The notes under the pieces are model-generated. The model was not told where the DNA came from and made no database searches. It saw only the letters and a list, made by a program, of their open reading frames with translations. Shown here piece after piece: positions 6,144-12,436 of a stretch of 16,004 nucleotides of DNA; positions within the stretch are counted from its first letter, which is position 1, and every line of letters begins with the position of its first letter. Source of the stretch: Anaerolineae bacterium (GTDB taxonomy: Bacteria; Chloroflexota; Anaerolineae; JACIWR01); the NCBI GenBank assembly GCA_021162125.1, contig JAGGZG010000290.1, positions 1-16,004 of the forward strand, written 5' to 3'. The translations under genes were made by a program, and so were the position numbers.

Positions 6144-8063
6144 TCAGGGGGCGAGCACCTGCACCTGCCGGATGAGGATACTGTTTTCCTCGATCTGCGC
6201 CCGACCCGGATCCAGCACAGGCAAGCGGCGCATACTGCCTGGAACGTACATCCCCGTGCGAATCCAATACAGACCCGGTTCCGTCTGCGGGGGCACCGTG
6301 AGGTCGTAGGGGTCACTCACCTGCTCATTCACCGTCCAGCGGATGGTGGGATAGCGACCTCCGCGCGGCTCGCTATCCCGCTGAGCGATGATGGTCCCAT
6401 CCGCGCGGGTGAGATGCACGAAGACCATGTAGCTTTCGCTCATCACCTGCAAGGCGCGCCAGTGCAGGGTGAGGTGCAGGGTGTCACCGGGTCGCAACTG
6501 CTCCGTCTCCAGGTCACAGGCCACCAGCAATACCTTGTCATCCAGGTTCGCGCCAATCTCCACCCGCGGCCCAGCGCTGACGGTGAGCACGATGGTGCTG
6601 CCCTCTATCACAATCCCTCCCGCAGCCGGCTCCTGGGCCAGGACTGTTCCCTGCGGCTCCAGACTCCATGCCTCCTGGCGCATGACGACCAGGCCCATCT
6701 CGGTCAACACCGGCTCAATCATCGAAATCGGCGCACCTACTGCCTGGGGCACAGTCACCAGCCGTGGTCCCTGACTGATGATCACCCCCACGGTCTCTCC
6801 CCGTTTGATAGGCTGTCCGGCGGGCACCAGTTGGGACACGATACTGAGCGCAGGGATAGTAGAATGGTATTCCTCTCCAACTACAGACATGCCCAATCCC
6901 AGGCGAGCCAGTGTCTGGCGGGCCGCCTCCTGCTCCATGCCTACCAAATCGGGCACGATCACCTCGCCGGGAGCGGGTGTGACGGCAACGCTCAAGGTGG
7001 CGGTAGGTGCAAGGGTATTCGTGGGGGTCGGCGTGACTACCGGTGGCGGCAAAGTGTAGCGCCGGTAGACCAGACCCCACAGCGGCAGGAGGCCCATCAC
7101 TGCCAGGAATGCCGCCGCACCGAGAACCCGGGCCACCCAGTCGGGGCCACGGATCTTCTCTGGCACGGCTCCCTCCACGGGCCCAGAGTGCGCCGCACGG
7201 CCGGGGACCGGTCGTAGTGGCTGCGTGGCCTCCTCGCCCTGGCGTCGGCAGGCGATCAGGATACGCCCCAGTTGATCCGCCGTGCGATAGCGTTTCCCAG
7301 GGTCCTTGTCCAGTGCGCGACGCACAATCTGTTCCACGTGCAGAGGCACGCGTGGATTACGGGCCGACAGGGCAGGCGGTTCCTCTCGCAGATGTTTGAG
7401 GGCCAGGGTCTGCGCATCCTCGGCGATGAAAGGCAATTCACCAGTGAGCATCTCGTAGAGGATAACGCCGATAGCATACACATCGGAGGCCGAGCTCGGC
7501 GGTTCACCTGCTGCCTGCTCAGGGGAGAGATATTGCGGTGTGCCCCACACCACCTCAACCTCACCCTGTGGCGCGGGCGAGAGGGCACGGGCGATCCCAA
7601 AATCGGTCACTTTTACCCGCCCATCGGCAGTGACCAGCACGTTCTGCGGTTTGAGGTCACAGTGCACCAATCCGGCCCGATGAGCGTACCCTACAGCAGC
7701 ACACACCTGAATGGCGATGTCCAGTGCCTGGCCCACGCGGAAAGGCGCTCCGTCGCGGATCTCGTCTTTCAGATTGCGCCCCTCCACGTACTCCATGACG
7801 ATGTAGTGCCAGTCCCCATCCTGTCCTACGTCAAAGACGGTGACGATGTTAGGATGGTCAAGGCTGGCCGCGGCCCGCGCCTCCCGTTGAAAGCGAGCCA
7901 GAAACGCAGCGTCGTCACCGTAGTCCCGACGCAGAACTTTGATCGCCACCACACGATCCAGAGCCTGGTCGTAGGCGCGATACACCACGGCCATCCCCCC
8001 CTCGCCAACGCGATTCAGGAGGTGGTAGCGATTATTGAGCACGATCTCTCTTGGTGTCTCCAT
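6144..8063 (-). CDS. pknB: PASTA-domain Ser/Thr protein kinase with an extra C-terminal beta domain
   Basis: This is a one-pass membrane kinase of the PknB/PrkC/Stk1 type, which phosphorylates cytosolic proteins in response to envelope ligands. The ATG at 8063 begins a kinase-typical N-terminus; AAGGGA lies 11 nt upstream, a weak site. The product has 639 residues. The kinase domain (about 13-272) has glycine loop GEGGMAVVY (20-28), Lys42, Glu61, catalytic loop HCDLKPQN (134-141), DFG (154-156) and SPEQ in place of APE (180-183). HCD replaces the usual HRD, so this is a non-RD kinase although the catalytic Asp136, Lys138 and Asn141 are kept. A membrane helix spans about 311-333. A Thr/Pro linker (339-363) leads to two PASTA repeats (about 367-433 and 434-498). 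Residues 510-637 form a beta domain with LRPGDTLHLTLHWRA and VHLTRADG, a style I know from Chloroflexota membrane glycosyltransferase-type proteins. The symbol denotes the family only. The 180-nt gap to ftsH shows no clear terminator. Confidence 0.93.
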   Translation of the reverse strand: METPREIVLNNRYHLLNRVGEGGMAVVYRAYDQALDRVVAIKVLRRDYGDDAAFLARFQREARAAASLDHPNIVTVFDVGQDGDWHYIVMEYVEGRNLKDEIRDGAPFRVGQALDIAIQVCAAVGYAHRAGLVHCDLKPQNVLVTADGRVKVTDFGIARALSPAPQGEVEVVWGTPQYLSPEQAAGEPPSSASDVYAIGVILYEMLTGELPFIAEDAQTLALKHLREEPPALSARNPRVPLHVEQIVRRALDKDPGKRYRTADQLGRILIACRRQGEEATQPLRPVPGRAAHSGPVEGAVPEKIRGPDWVARVLGAAAFLAVMGLLPLWGLVYRRYTLPPPVVTPTPTNTLAPTATLSVAVTPAPGEVIVPDLVGMEQEAARQTLARLGLGMSVVGEEYHSTIPALSIVSQLVPAGQPIKRGETVGVIISQGPRLVTVPQAVGAPISMIEPVLTEMGLVVMRQEAWSLEPQGTVLAQEPAAGGIVIEGSTIVLTVSAGPRVEIGANLDDKVLLVACDLETEQLRPGDTLHLTLHWRALQVMSESYMVFVHLTRADGTIIAQRDSEPRGGRYPTIRWTVNEQVSDPYDLTVPPQTEPGLYWIRTGMYVPGSMRRLPVLDPGRAQIEENSILIRQVQVLAP

Positions 8064-8096
8064 AAGATGATCGGTCCCTTGATGATTGTACCCCTA

Positions 8097-8130
8097 ACCC
8101 TCCCTCCGGTTTCTGAACCTGCGGGAGGGT
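8097..8130 (-). promoter_or_regulatory. Hairpin in the kinase leader
   Basis: ACCCTCCC (8097-8104) is the reverse complement of GGGAGGGT (8123-8130), giving an 8-bp stem and an 18-nt loop between the predicted kinase transcription start (about 8150) and the ATG at 8063. It could influence translation, but it does not cover the ribosome binding site. Confidence 0.35.
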
Positions 8131-8156
8131 CTACATTACGTGATGTGACGGCTTAT

Positions 8157-8185
8157 ATTGTACACCAACTCATCGCTTTCTTCAA
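8157..8185 (-). promoter_or_regulatory. Sigma70-type promoter of the PASTA kinase gene
   Basis: On the minus strand TTGAAG (8185 down to 8180) and TACAAT (8162 down to 8157) are spaced by 17 bp. Transcription would start near 8150, leaving a leader of about 87 nt before the ATG at 8063. It is divergent from the ncRNA promoter about 90 bp away. Confidence 0.55.
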
Positions 8186-8254
8186 GCAGTCATCCCCTGA
8201 TCGCCAGCCGGAGCTCTACGCTTTCGTAACGCATTCTTTACCCAAAATTGACTC

Positions 8255-8280
8255 ACCACGGGCTAATTCCGTGGTATAAT
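8255..8280 (+). promoter_or_regulatory. Extended -10 promoter with an overlapping inverted repeat (possible operator)
   Basis: A perfect TATAAT (8275-8280) is preceded by TGG, giving an extended -10. No -35 stands at the usual spacing; TTGACT (8248-8253) is 21 bp away, which is too far for a standard promoter. A 7-bp perfect inverted repeat, ACCACGG (8255-8261) and CCGTGGT (8269-8275), with a 7-nt centre, runs into the first base of the -10. A regulator bound there would block or help polymerase. Transcription would begin near 8287, exactly where the first RNA stem starts. Confidence 0.6.
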
Positions 8281-8286
8281 ACGAGC

Positions 8287-8498
8287 GACTTGAAGCGAAC
8301 ATCACAGCTCATCGTTGCCCCAAAATAGCACATTACAGCCATTCGCCGATAGTCGAACCGAGCCCCTGGCCGCCATCGCTGCCCCCCCACAGCCCATGCC
8401 AGGGGCTCGGTCGTTATCTAACTCTACAGGCAAATAAACCCGTTGCACGAAGGCCCCCGCCACTATCCCCGGAGAGGAGGGGGCCTTTCGTATTTGTT
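8287..8498 (+). ncRNA. Candidate structured non-coding RNA, about 212 nt
   Basis: No protein frame is convincing here, but the stretch is packed with nested complementarity between a promoter and an intrinsic terminator. Stem-loop 1: CGACT (8286-8290) pairs with AGTCG (8351-8355), a symmetric 4x4 internal loop follows, then GCGAA (8295-8299) pairs with TTCGC (8342-8346), enclosing 42 nt. Stem-loop 2 starts two bases later: a perfect 14-bp stem (8357-8370 with 8398-8411), topped by GCTG (8378-8381) with CAGC (8390-8393) and an apical loop of seven C and one A (8382-8389). A 36-nt linker without strong pairing follows, then the terminator stem at 8448-8490. It does not match my memory of tmRNA, RNase P, SRP or 6S RNA. 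Two readings are possible: a trans-acting small RNA, or a cis element upstream of pgeF. I favour the first because pgeF has its own promoter behind the terminator and I see no antiterminator. Confidence 0.6.
8448..8498 (+). terminator. Intrinsic terminator of the candidate ncRNA
   Basis: CGAAGGCCCCC (8448-8458) pairs with GGGGGCCTTTCG (8479-8490) with one bulged T. The loop is 20 nt, and TATTTGTT follows (8491-8498 region). No coding sequence ends just upstream, so it terminates a non-coding transcript or an attenuated leader. Confidence 0.75.
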
Positions 8499-8514
8499 CA
8501 CGGTGAATCTCCGT

Positions 8515-8543
8515 TTGCCATCTACTCATTTTCATGTTACACT
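8515..8543 (+). promoter_or_regulatory. Sigma70-type promoter of pgeF
   Basis: TTGCCA (8515-8520) and TACACT (8538-8543) are spaced by 17 bp. Transcription would start near 8550, about 36 nt before the pgeF start, and behind the ncRNA terminator. It probably drives pgeF and yggS together. Confidence 0.6.
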
Positions 8544-8585
8544 TGACGTGTATGCGTGCGTGAATGAGAAAGGGGCACGACTCCA

Positions 8586-9368
8586 TTGCTGAAGCATCAC
8601 GACAACGGCCTGGTATACTATTGCTTCGAAGCTCTGAGCGATCAACCGGGGCTGTTTCATGGGATTTTCACCCGCCTGGGCGGAGTGAGCTCTGCCCCGT
8701 GGGCCACGCTTAACGTTGGGCACACGGTGGGCGATGACGACGAGGCCGTGGAGGAGAATCACCATCGCATCTGTCGTACCCTGGACATCGCCCGCCGGGA
8801 CATCGTCACTGGATACCAGGTGCACGGCACCCGTGTAGCCCGCGTGGGCCGTGAAGATCGGGGCCGGGTGTGCCCTCAAACTGACGTGCTGATCACTGAC
8901 GTGCCCGGCATAGCCCTGATGCAGCGTTATGCCGACTGTCTGCCGGTGTTGCTCTACGATCCGGTGCACCGGGCCATTGGGCTGGCCCACGCCGGATGGC
9001 GAGGCACACTGGCCGGGGTCACCCGGAAAGCGGTGCAGGCCATGCGGTCCGCGTTCGGCAGCCGGCCGGCTGACCTGATCGCCGGGTTGGGGCCGGGTAT
9101 TGGCCCCTGCTGCTATCAGGTCGGGCCAGAAATAGTCGAGGCTGCCCGGACCGCGATCCCCGGCTGGCCGTCGGTGTTACTCCGCCAGCGGGACGGCTCG
9201 TGGCATCTGGATCTGTGGGAGGCCAATCGGCGGCAGCTCGTTCAGGCGGGAGTGGTCCACATCGAGATGTCGGGACTGTGCACTGCCTGTCGCACCGACG
9301 AGTTCTACTCTCATCGGGCGGAGCAGGGGCGGACCGGGCGCTTCGGGATAGTAGTGGGATTCCGATAG
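8586..9368 (+). CDS. pgeF: Peptidoglycan editing factor / purine nucleoside phosphorylase (PgeF, YfiH, LACC1 family)
   Basis: The family was once called multicopper polyphenol oxidase (laccase domain). Members act as cytosolic zinc-dependent purine nucleoside phosphorylases/adenosine deaminases, and in E. coli PgeF prevents misincorporation into peptidoglycan precursors. The frame opens just after a stop at 8565, and the first start is TTG at 8586, with AAGGGG (8570-8575) 10 nt upstream. The product has 260 residues, the usual size. The N-terminal FTRLGGVSSAPWATLNVG block (28-45) is typical. The metal ligands are His80 (QVHG), Cys118 (ADC) and His135 (HAGWRG). GLGPGIGPCCYQVG (167-180) and CTACRTDEFYSHR (232-244) complete the signature. 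The stop lies 21 nt before yggS, so the two genes are probably co-transcribed. Confidence 0.95.
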   Translation: MLKHHDNGLVYYCFEALSDQPGLFHGIFTRLGGVSSAPWATLNVGHTVGDDDEAVEENHHRICRTLDIARRDIVTGYQVHGTRVARVGREDRGRVCPQTDVLITDVPGIALMQRYADCLPVLLYDPVHRAIGLAHAGWRGTLAGVTRKAVQAMRSAFGSRPADLIAGLGPGIGPCCYQVGPEIVEAARTAIPGWPSVLLRQRDGSWHLDLWEANRRQLVQAGVVHIEMSGLCTACRTDEFYSHRAEQGRTGRFGIVVGFR

Positions 9369-9389
9369 CAGAGCAACAGGGGGTGACCA

Positions 9390-10091
9390 ATGGTAGACAT
9401 TGCTACGAATCTACAGCGGGTACGGGAGCGGATTGCGGCCGCGGCGGAACGTGTCGGACGCGACCCGGCCGAGGTTACTTTGGTGGCAGTAACCAAGACC
9501 CACCCGCCGGAAGTCATCCGCGCGGCTTATGAATTGGGCCTGCGTCACTTCGGCGAGAACAGGGTGGAAGAGGCGGCCGGTAAGGTTGGCGAGCTACCGG
9601 AGGACATTACCTGGCACATGGTGGGCCACCTGCAGAGCCGCAAGGCCGCGCCCGCAGTAGATCTGTTCGACATCGTGCACTCGGTGGATAGGGTGAAGCT
9701 GGCCCGTCGCCTGGATCGCTTCTGCGCGGCACGTGGCCGGACGATGCCCGTGTTACTGGAGGTCAACGTCTCTGGCGAGGCCAGCAAATACGGCTTCCCG
9801 ATAGCGGACCGGGACACACTGGAGGCGGCCATTGCCGAAATACTCACCCTGCCCCACGTGCGCATTGAGGGGCTGATGACCATGGCCCCCATCGTGGCCG
9901 ACCCCGAGGATGCACGACCTGTATTTCGCGGCCTGCGTGAGCTGCGCGACGCGCTGGCCACCCGATTTCCGCAGGTCGAGTGGCGGCACCTTTCGATGGG
10001 CATGACCGACGACTTCGAGGTGGCCATCGAGGAAGGGGCGACGATAGTACGCATCGGGCGGGCGATCTTCGGCCCGCGCGGGACACGTTGA
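9390..10091 (+). CDS. yggS: PLP homeostasis protein, YggS/PROSC family
   Basis: This is a single-domain PLP-binding TIM-barrel protein (fold type III) that buffers pyridoxal phosphate in the cytoplasm and has no known catalytic reaction. The ATG at 9390 is preceded by AGGGGGTG (9378-9385). The product has 233 residues, standard for the family. Lys36 in LVAVTKTHP (31-39) is the PLP Schiff-base lysine. FGENRVEEA, WHMVGHLQSRK, SKYGF, GLMTMAP and LSMGMTDDFEVAIEEGATIVRIGRAIFG are the expected conserved blocks, including the phosphate-binding SMGM segment. It follows pgeF by 21 nt. The familiar yggS-yggT order is kept, although an intergenic repeat of about 190 nt now lies between them. Confidence 0.96.
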   Translation: MVDIATNLQRVRERIAAAAERVGRDPAEVTLVAVTKTHPPEVIRAAYELGLRHFGENRVEEAAGKVGELPEDITWHMVGHLQSRKAAPAVDLFDIVHSVDRVKLARRLDRFCAARGRTMPVLLEVNVSGEASKYGFPIADRDTLEAAIAEILTLPHVRIEGLMTMAPIVADPEDARPVFRGLRELRDALATRFPQVEWRHLSMGMTDDFEVAIEEGATIVRIGRAIFGPRGTR

Positions 10092-10123
10092 CGTTCATAC
10101 GTTTGCAGTTCGGTTTTGTGAAA

Positions 10124-10189
10124 CGTGTTGCGTGCTACGTTTTACTGTGAGCGGTTCTACGCCACACGCAGCACATAGCACGCAACACG
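10124..10189. repeat. Inverted repeat with 14-bp perfect arms
   Basis: The 14 bases at 10124-10137 (CGTGTTGCGTGCTA) are the exact reverse complement of 10176-10189, with 38 nt between. The adjoining ACACGCAGCACA (10164-10175) is a degenerate copy of the right arm, so the unit looks like a small interspersed repeat built from GCAACACG-type words. It fills most of the 192-nt gap between yggS and yggT and could also act as a weak terminator for yggS, although no T-run follows. Confidence 0.6.
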
Positions 10190-10229
10190 CTCGGCTGCCC
10201 AACAGGTGCATCAACAGCGGCGACCTGTG

Positions 10230-10261
10230 TTCACACATTTTTCATACGCGGAGTATATAAT
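10230..10261 (+). promoter_or_regulatory. Possible promoter of yggT
   Basis: TATAAT (10256-10261) is a perfect -10. The best -35-like hexamer, TTCACA (10230-10235), is 20 bp away, longer than usual, so recognition would depend on the -10 or an activator. The predicted start near 10268 lies just before the ribosome binding site of yggT. Confidence 0.4.
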
Positions 10262-10283
10262 CCAAAATGGAAGGGAGTGAATT

Positions 10284-10550
10284 GTGAAAGGCGTTCTGAT
10301 CTACATTATCAACCTGCTGTTCAGCCTGTATAGCCTGGTGATCGTCGCCCGCGTGTTTCTGGAGATGATCGTCGGCCCTTTTCACCCGACCGTGCGCTGG
10401 CTGCGGCGACTCACCGAACCAGTGTTGGCTCCTATGCGACGGGTGATCCCTCCCATCGGGATGGTGGACGTCAGCCCGGCAGCGGTTTTGTTGCTGCTTT
10501 ATATTCTGCGTATATTATTGGTGTCAGTTATCGCCAGTGTGCTGCGCTAG
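10284..10550 (+). CDS. yggT: YggT family integral membrane protein
   Basis: YggT proteins are short membrane proteins linked by neighbourhood to cell division and envelope functions; their biochemical role is not settled. The GTG at 10284 follows AGGGAG (10272-10277) by 6 nt. The product has 88 residues. It has a first membrane segment at about 4-28, a polar stretch with PFHPTVRWLRRLTEPVL (32-48), the family signature PMRRVIPPIGMVDVSP (50-65), and a second membrane segment at about 66-86. The single YggT repeat matches the short form of the family. It lies between yggS and a DUF167 gene, the classic yggS-yggT-yggU order. Confidence 0.93.
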   Translation: MKGVLIYIINLLFSLYSLVIVARVFLEMIVGPFHPTVRWLRRLTEPVLAPMRRVIPPIGMVDVSPAAVLLLLYILRILLVSVIASVLR

Positions 10551-10675
10551 GCTGGTGATCCAACACGCCGACTTTGACGGATGATACACCCTATCCATCA
10601 CGAACGCTCAGTTTCGCCCGTCAAAACCACCTGACCTGGCACAGGCAATCGGGGGGAGTGTACGGAGGCGAGGAC

Positions 10676-10972
10676 ATGCGCGAATTCAAAATCACCAGCG
10701 CCGTGGGCGGGGCAGCTTTTGCCGTGCGCGTCATCCCCAGGGCGAAGAAGAACGAAATCGTAGGCGCACAGGGCAACGCGCTCAAGGTGCGGCTCACTGC
10801 CCCACCGGTGGAGGGCGCTGCCAACGAAGCTCTGATTAAACTCCTGGCTAAAAGGCTGGGCGTGCGTCGCAGCCAGGTGGAGATCGTCGCCGGGCGGAGG
10901 TCACGGGCCAAGATGGTCAGCGTCACCGGTCTCACGCCGGCGGAGGTGGAGGCTCGGCTGGGTCTCGGCTGA
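10676..10972 (+). CDS. yggU: DUF167 (YggU) family protein
   Basis: This is a small cytosolic alpha/beta protein of unknown function. I place the start at 10676 because GGAGG (10664-10668) lies 7 nt upstream and the product then begins at the family's N-terminus. The longer open frame from 10574 has no family sequence. The product has 98 residues, as expected. Hallmarks are VRVIPRAKKNEIVG (17-30), KVRLTAPPVEGAANEALIKLLAK (37-59) and VEIVAGRRSRAKMVSV (68-83). The 125-nt gap after yggT contains only a loose inverted repeat (TTTGACGG 10573-10580 with CCGTCAAA 10618-10625). A bidirectional terminator follows the stop by about 30 nt. Confidence 0.93.
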   Translation: MREFKITSAVGGAAFAVRVIPRAKKNEIVGAQGNALKVRLTAPPVEGAANEALIKLLAKRLGVRRSQVEIVAGRRSRAKMVSVTGLTPAEVEARLGLG

Positions 10973-11003
10973 AACGGCCAACCGACGGGTCACAAGAGCA
11001 AAC

Positions 11004-11033
11004 GAGCCCACCTGCCCTCTGGCAGGTGGGCTC
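11004..11033. terminator. Bidirectional terminator between the DUF167 gene and mnmE
   Basis: A perfect 13-bp GC-rich stem (11004-11016 with 11021-11033) with loop CTCT lies between convergent genes. On the minus strand it is followed by CGTTTGCTCTTG, a moderate T-rich tail, so it suits mnmE best. CAAGAG (10993-10998) can also pair with CTCTTG (11031-11036) as an alternative outer stem. Confidence 0.75.
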
Positions 11034-11053
11034 TTGCACTGCCGAAATCGGCG

Positions 11054-12430
11054 CTATTTGCCGATGCAGAAGTTGCTGAAGATGGTCTCCAGCAAATCTT
11101 CGTGCAGGGTCTCGCCGGTGATCTCACCCAGGGCGTTGATGGCCGCGGTGAGGTCAATGGCCACGAAGTCGGCGGGTAGGCCGTGGGCATGGGTCTGCCG
11201 GGCAGCGAGCACGTGGTCATAAGCCCGTTGCAGGGCATCCTTGTGGCGTGGATTGCTGACCAGCAGTGCGTCTGAGGCGAGCACTTGACCGGAGAATACG
11301 CTTTCCACGATGGCCGACTCCAGCGTGTCCAGGCCCTCTCCGGTCAGCGCCGAGATGCGCACACGGGGCAGATTGGGCAGGAAGCCATCAACGTCAATGA
11401 CCACGGGCAGGTCGCACTTGTTGATCACCAGCAGGCCGGGTTTATCCTCCAGCAGAGCAGCGATGTCGCGATCGGCGGAAGTCAGCGGCTCGCTGCCATC
11501 CACCACCAACAGAGCCAGGTCGGCCTGGGCCAACGCCGCCCGACTGCGCTCAACCCCCAGCCGTTCGACCACGTCCTCCGCGTCGGCGGTGATGCCCGCC
11601 GTATCCACCAGCACCAGAGGCACGCCTTGCAGGTTCAGGGTCTCCTCCAGCGTGTCGCGGGTGGTGCCGGGAATGGAAGTGACGATGGCCCGGCTGGTGC
11701 GCAGCAGGGCGTTGAGCAGGGAGGACTTGCCCACGTTGGGCCGGCCGACGATGGCCGTGCGTACTCCCTGGCGGTAGACGATGCCCTGGTCGGCGGTGGC
11801 CAGCAGCCGTTCCAGACGCTCCTGCACCTCTTCCAGATCAGGGGTGATGTCACGGGACGGAATCTCGTCCTCGGCGAAGTCCACGCTGGCCTCCAGCCAG
11901 GACAATACGTCCACCATCTGCGCCCGCACCTGGCGAATCGCATTGGAAAGTCGCCCATCCAGTTGACCCACGGCCACGCGCAGGCTGGCTGCCGTCTTGG
12001 CCCGCACGATGTCCAGCACTGCCTCCGCCTGGGCCAGATCAATGCGCCCGTTGAGAAAGGCCCGCAGGGTAAACTCACCCGGACTGGCCAGCCGCGCCCC
12101 GTAGCGCAGGCACAGCTCCAGCACCTTCCGCAGAGGCACGATGCCCCCATGACAGTTGATCTCCACCACATCCTGGCGGGTGTAAGTCCACGGGGCGGGC
12201 ATATAGGCCACCAGTACCTCGTCGAGGGGCTGAGCGGTGTCGGGATCAACGATGTGGCCGTAGGTGAGACGGTAGGGTTGCAGATTGCGGATCGCGGATC
12301 GCTTCCTACCCCGCAGGAAGATATTCCGCAAGATAGCAAGCGCATCCGGCCCGCTCAGGCGCACGATCCCGATCCCGCCCTCGCCGACGGGGGTGGAGAT
12401 AGCGGCGATAGTATCATCGAGGCTGTACAT
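11054..12430 (-). CDS. mnmE: tRNA uridine-5-carboxymethylaminomethyl modification GTPase MnmE
   Basis: With MnmG this GTPase makes the cmnm5/nm5 modification of U34 in wobble-position tRNAs. The ATG at 12430 has AGGAG 3 nt upstream, and that site overlaps the stop codon of kbl (TAG, 12439-12437), so translation is coupled. The product has 458 residues, the normal length. The N-terminal folate-binding domain spans about 1-120 (DDTIAAISTPVGEGGIGIVRLSG; HGGIVPLRKVLE). A helical domain follows, with the G domain inserted at about 222-380: GRPNVGKS (229-236), the G2 segment TSIPGTTRDT (251-260), DTAG (276-279) and NKCD (337-340). The protein ends in FCIGK with Cys455, the conserved C-terminal catalytic motif. 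Nothing is missing. Confidence 0.98.
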   Translation of the reverse strand: MYSLDDTIAAISTPVGEGGIGIVRLSGPDALAILRNIFLRGRKRSAIRNLQPYRLTYGHIVDPDTAQPLDEVLVAYMPAPWTYTRQDVVEINCHGGIVPLRKVLELCLRYGARLASPGEFTLRAFLNGRIDLAQAEAVLDIVRAKTAASLRVAVGQLDGRLSNAIRQVRAQMVDVLSWLEASVDFAEDEIPSRDITPDLEEVQERLERLLATADQGIVYRQGVRTAIVGRPNVGKSSLLNALLRTSRAIVTSIPGTTRDTLEETLNLQGVPLVLVDTAGITADAEDVVERLGVERSRAALAQADLALLVVDGSEPLTSADRDIAALLEDKPGLLVINKCDLPVVIDVDGFLPNLPRVRISALTGEGLDTLESAIVESVFSGQVLASDALLVSNPRHKDALQRAYDHVLAARQTHAHGLPADFVAIDLTAAINALGEITGETLHEDLLETIFSNFCIGK

Positions 12431-12436
12431 GTTCTC

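Noticed and set aside
7272..8279. 335-codon plus-strand frame running from the kinase gene into the gap
   Set aside because: Most of it is antisense to the kinase domain, and its tail merely runs through the promoter region.
8248..8280. TTGACT/TATAAT as a standard promoter pair for the ncRNA
   Set aside because: The spacer is 21 bp, too long for sigma70; I rely on the extended -10 instead.
8302..8586. 94-codon minus-strand frame across the candidate ncRNA
   Set aside because: It has no ribosome site or recognisable motif, and the region's strong stems explain the sequence better.
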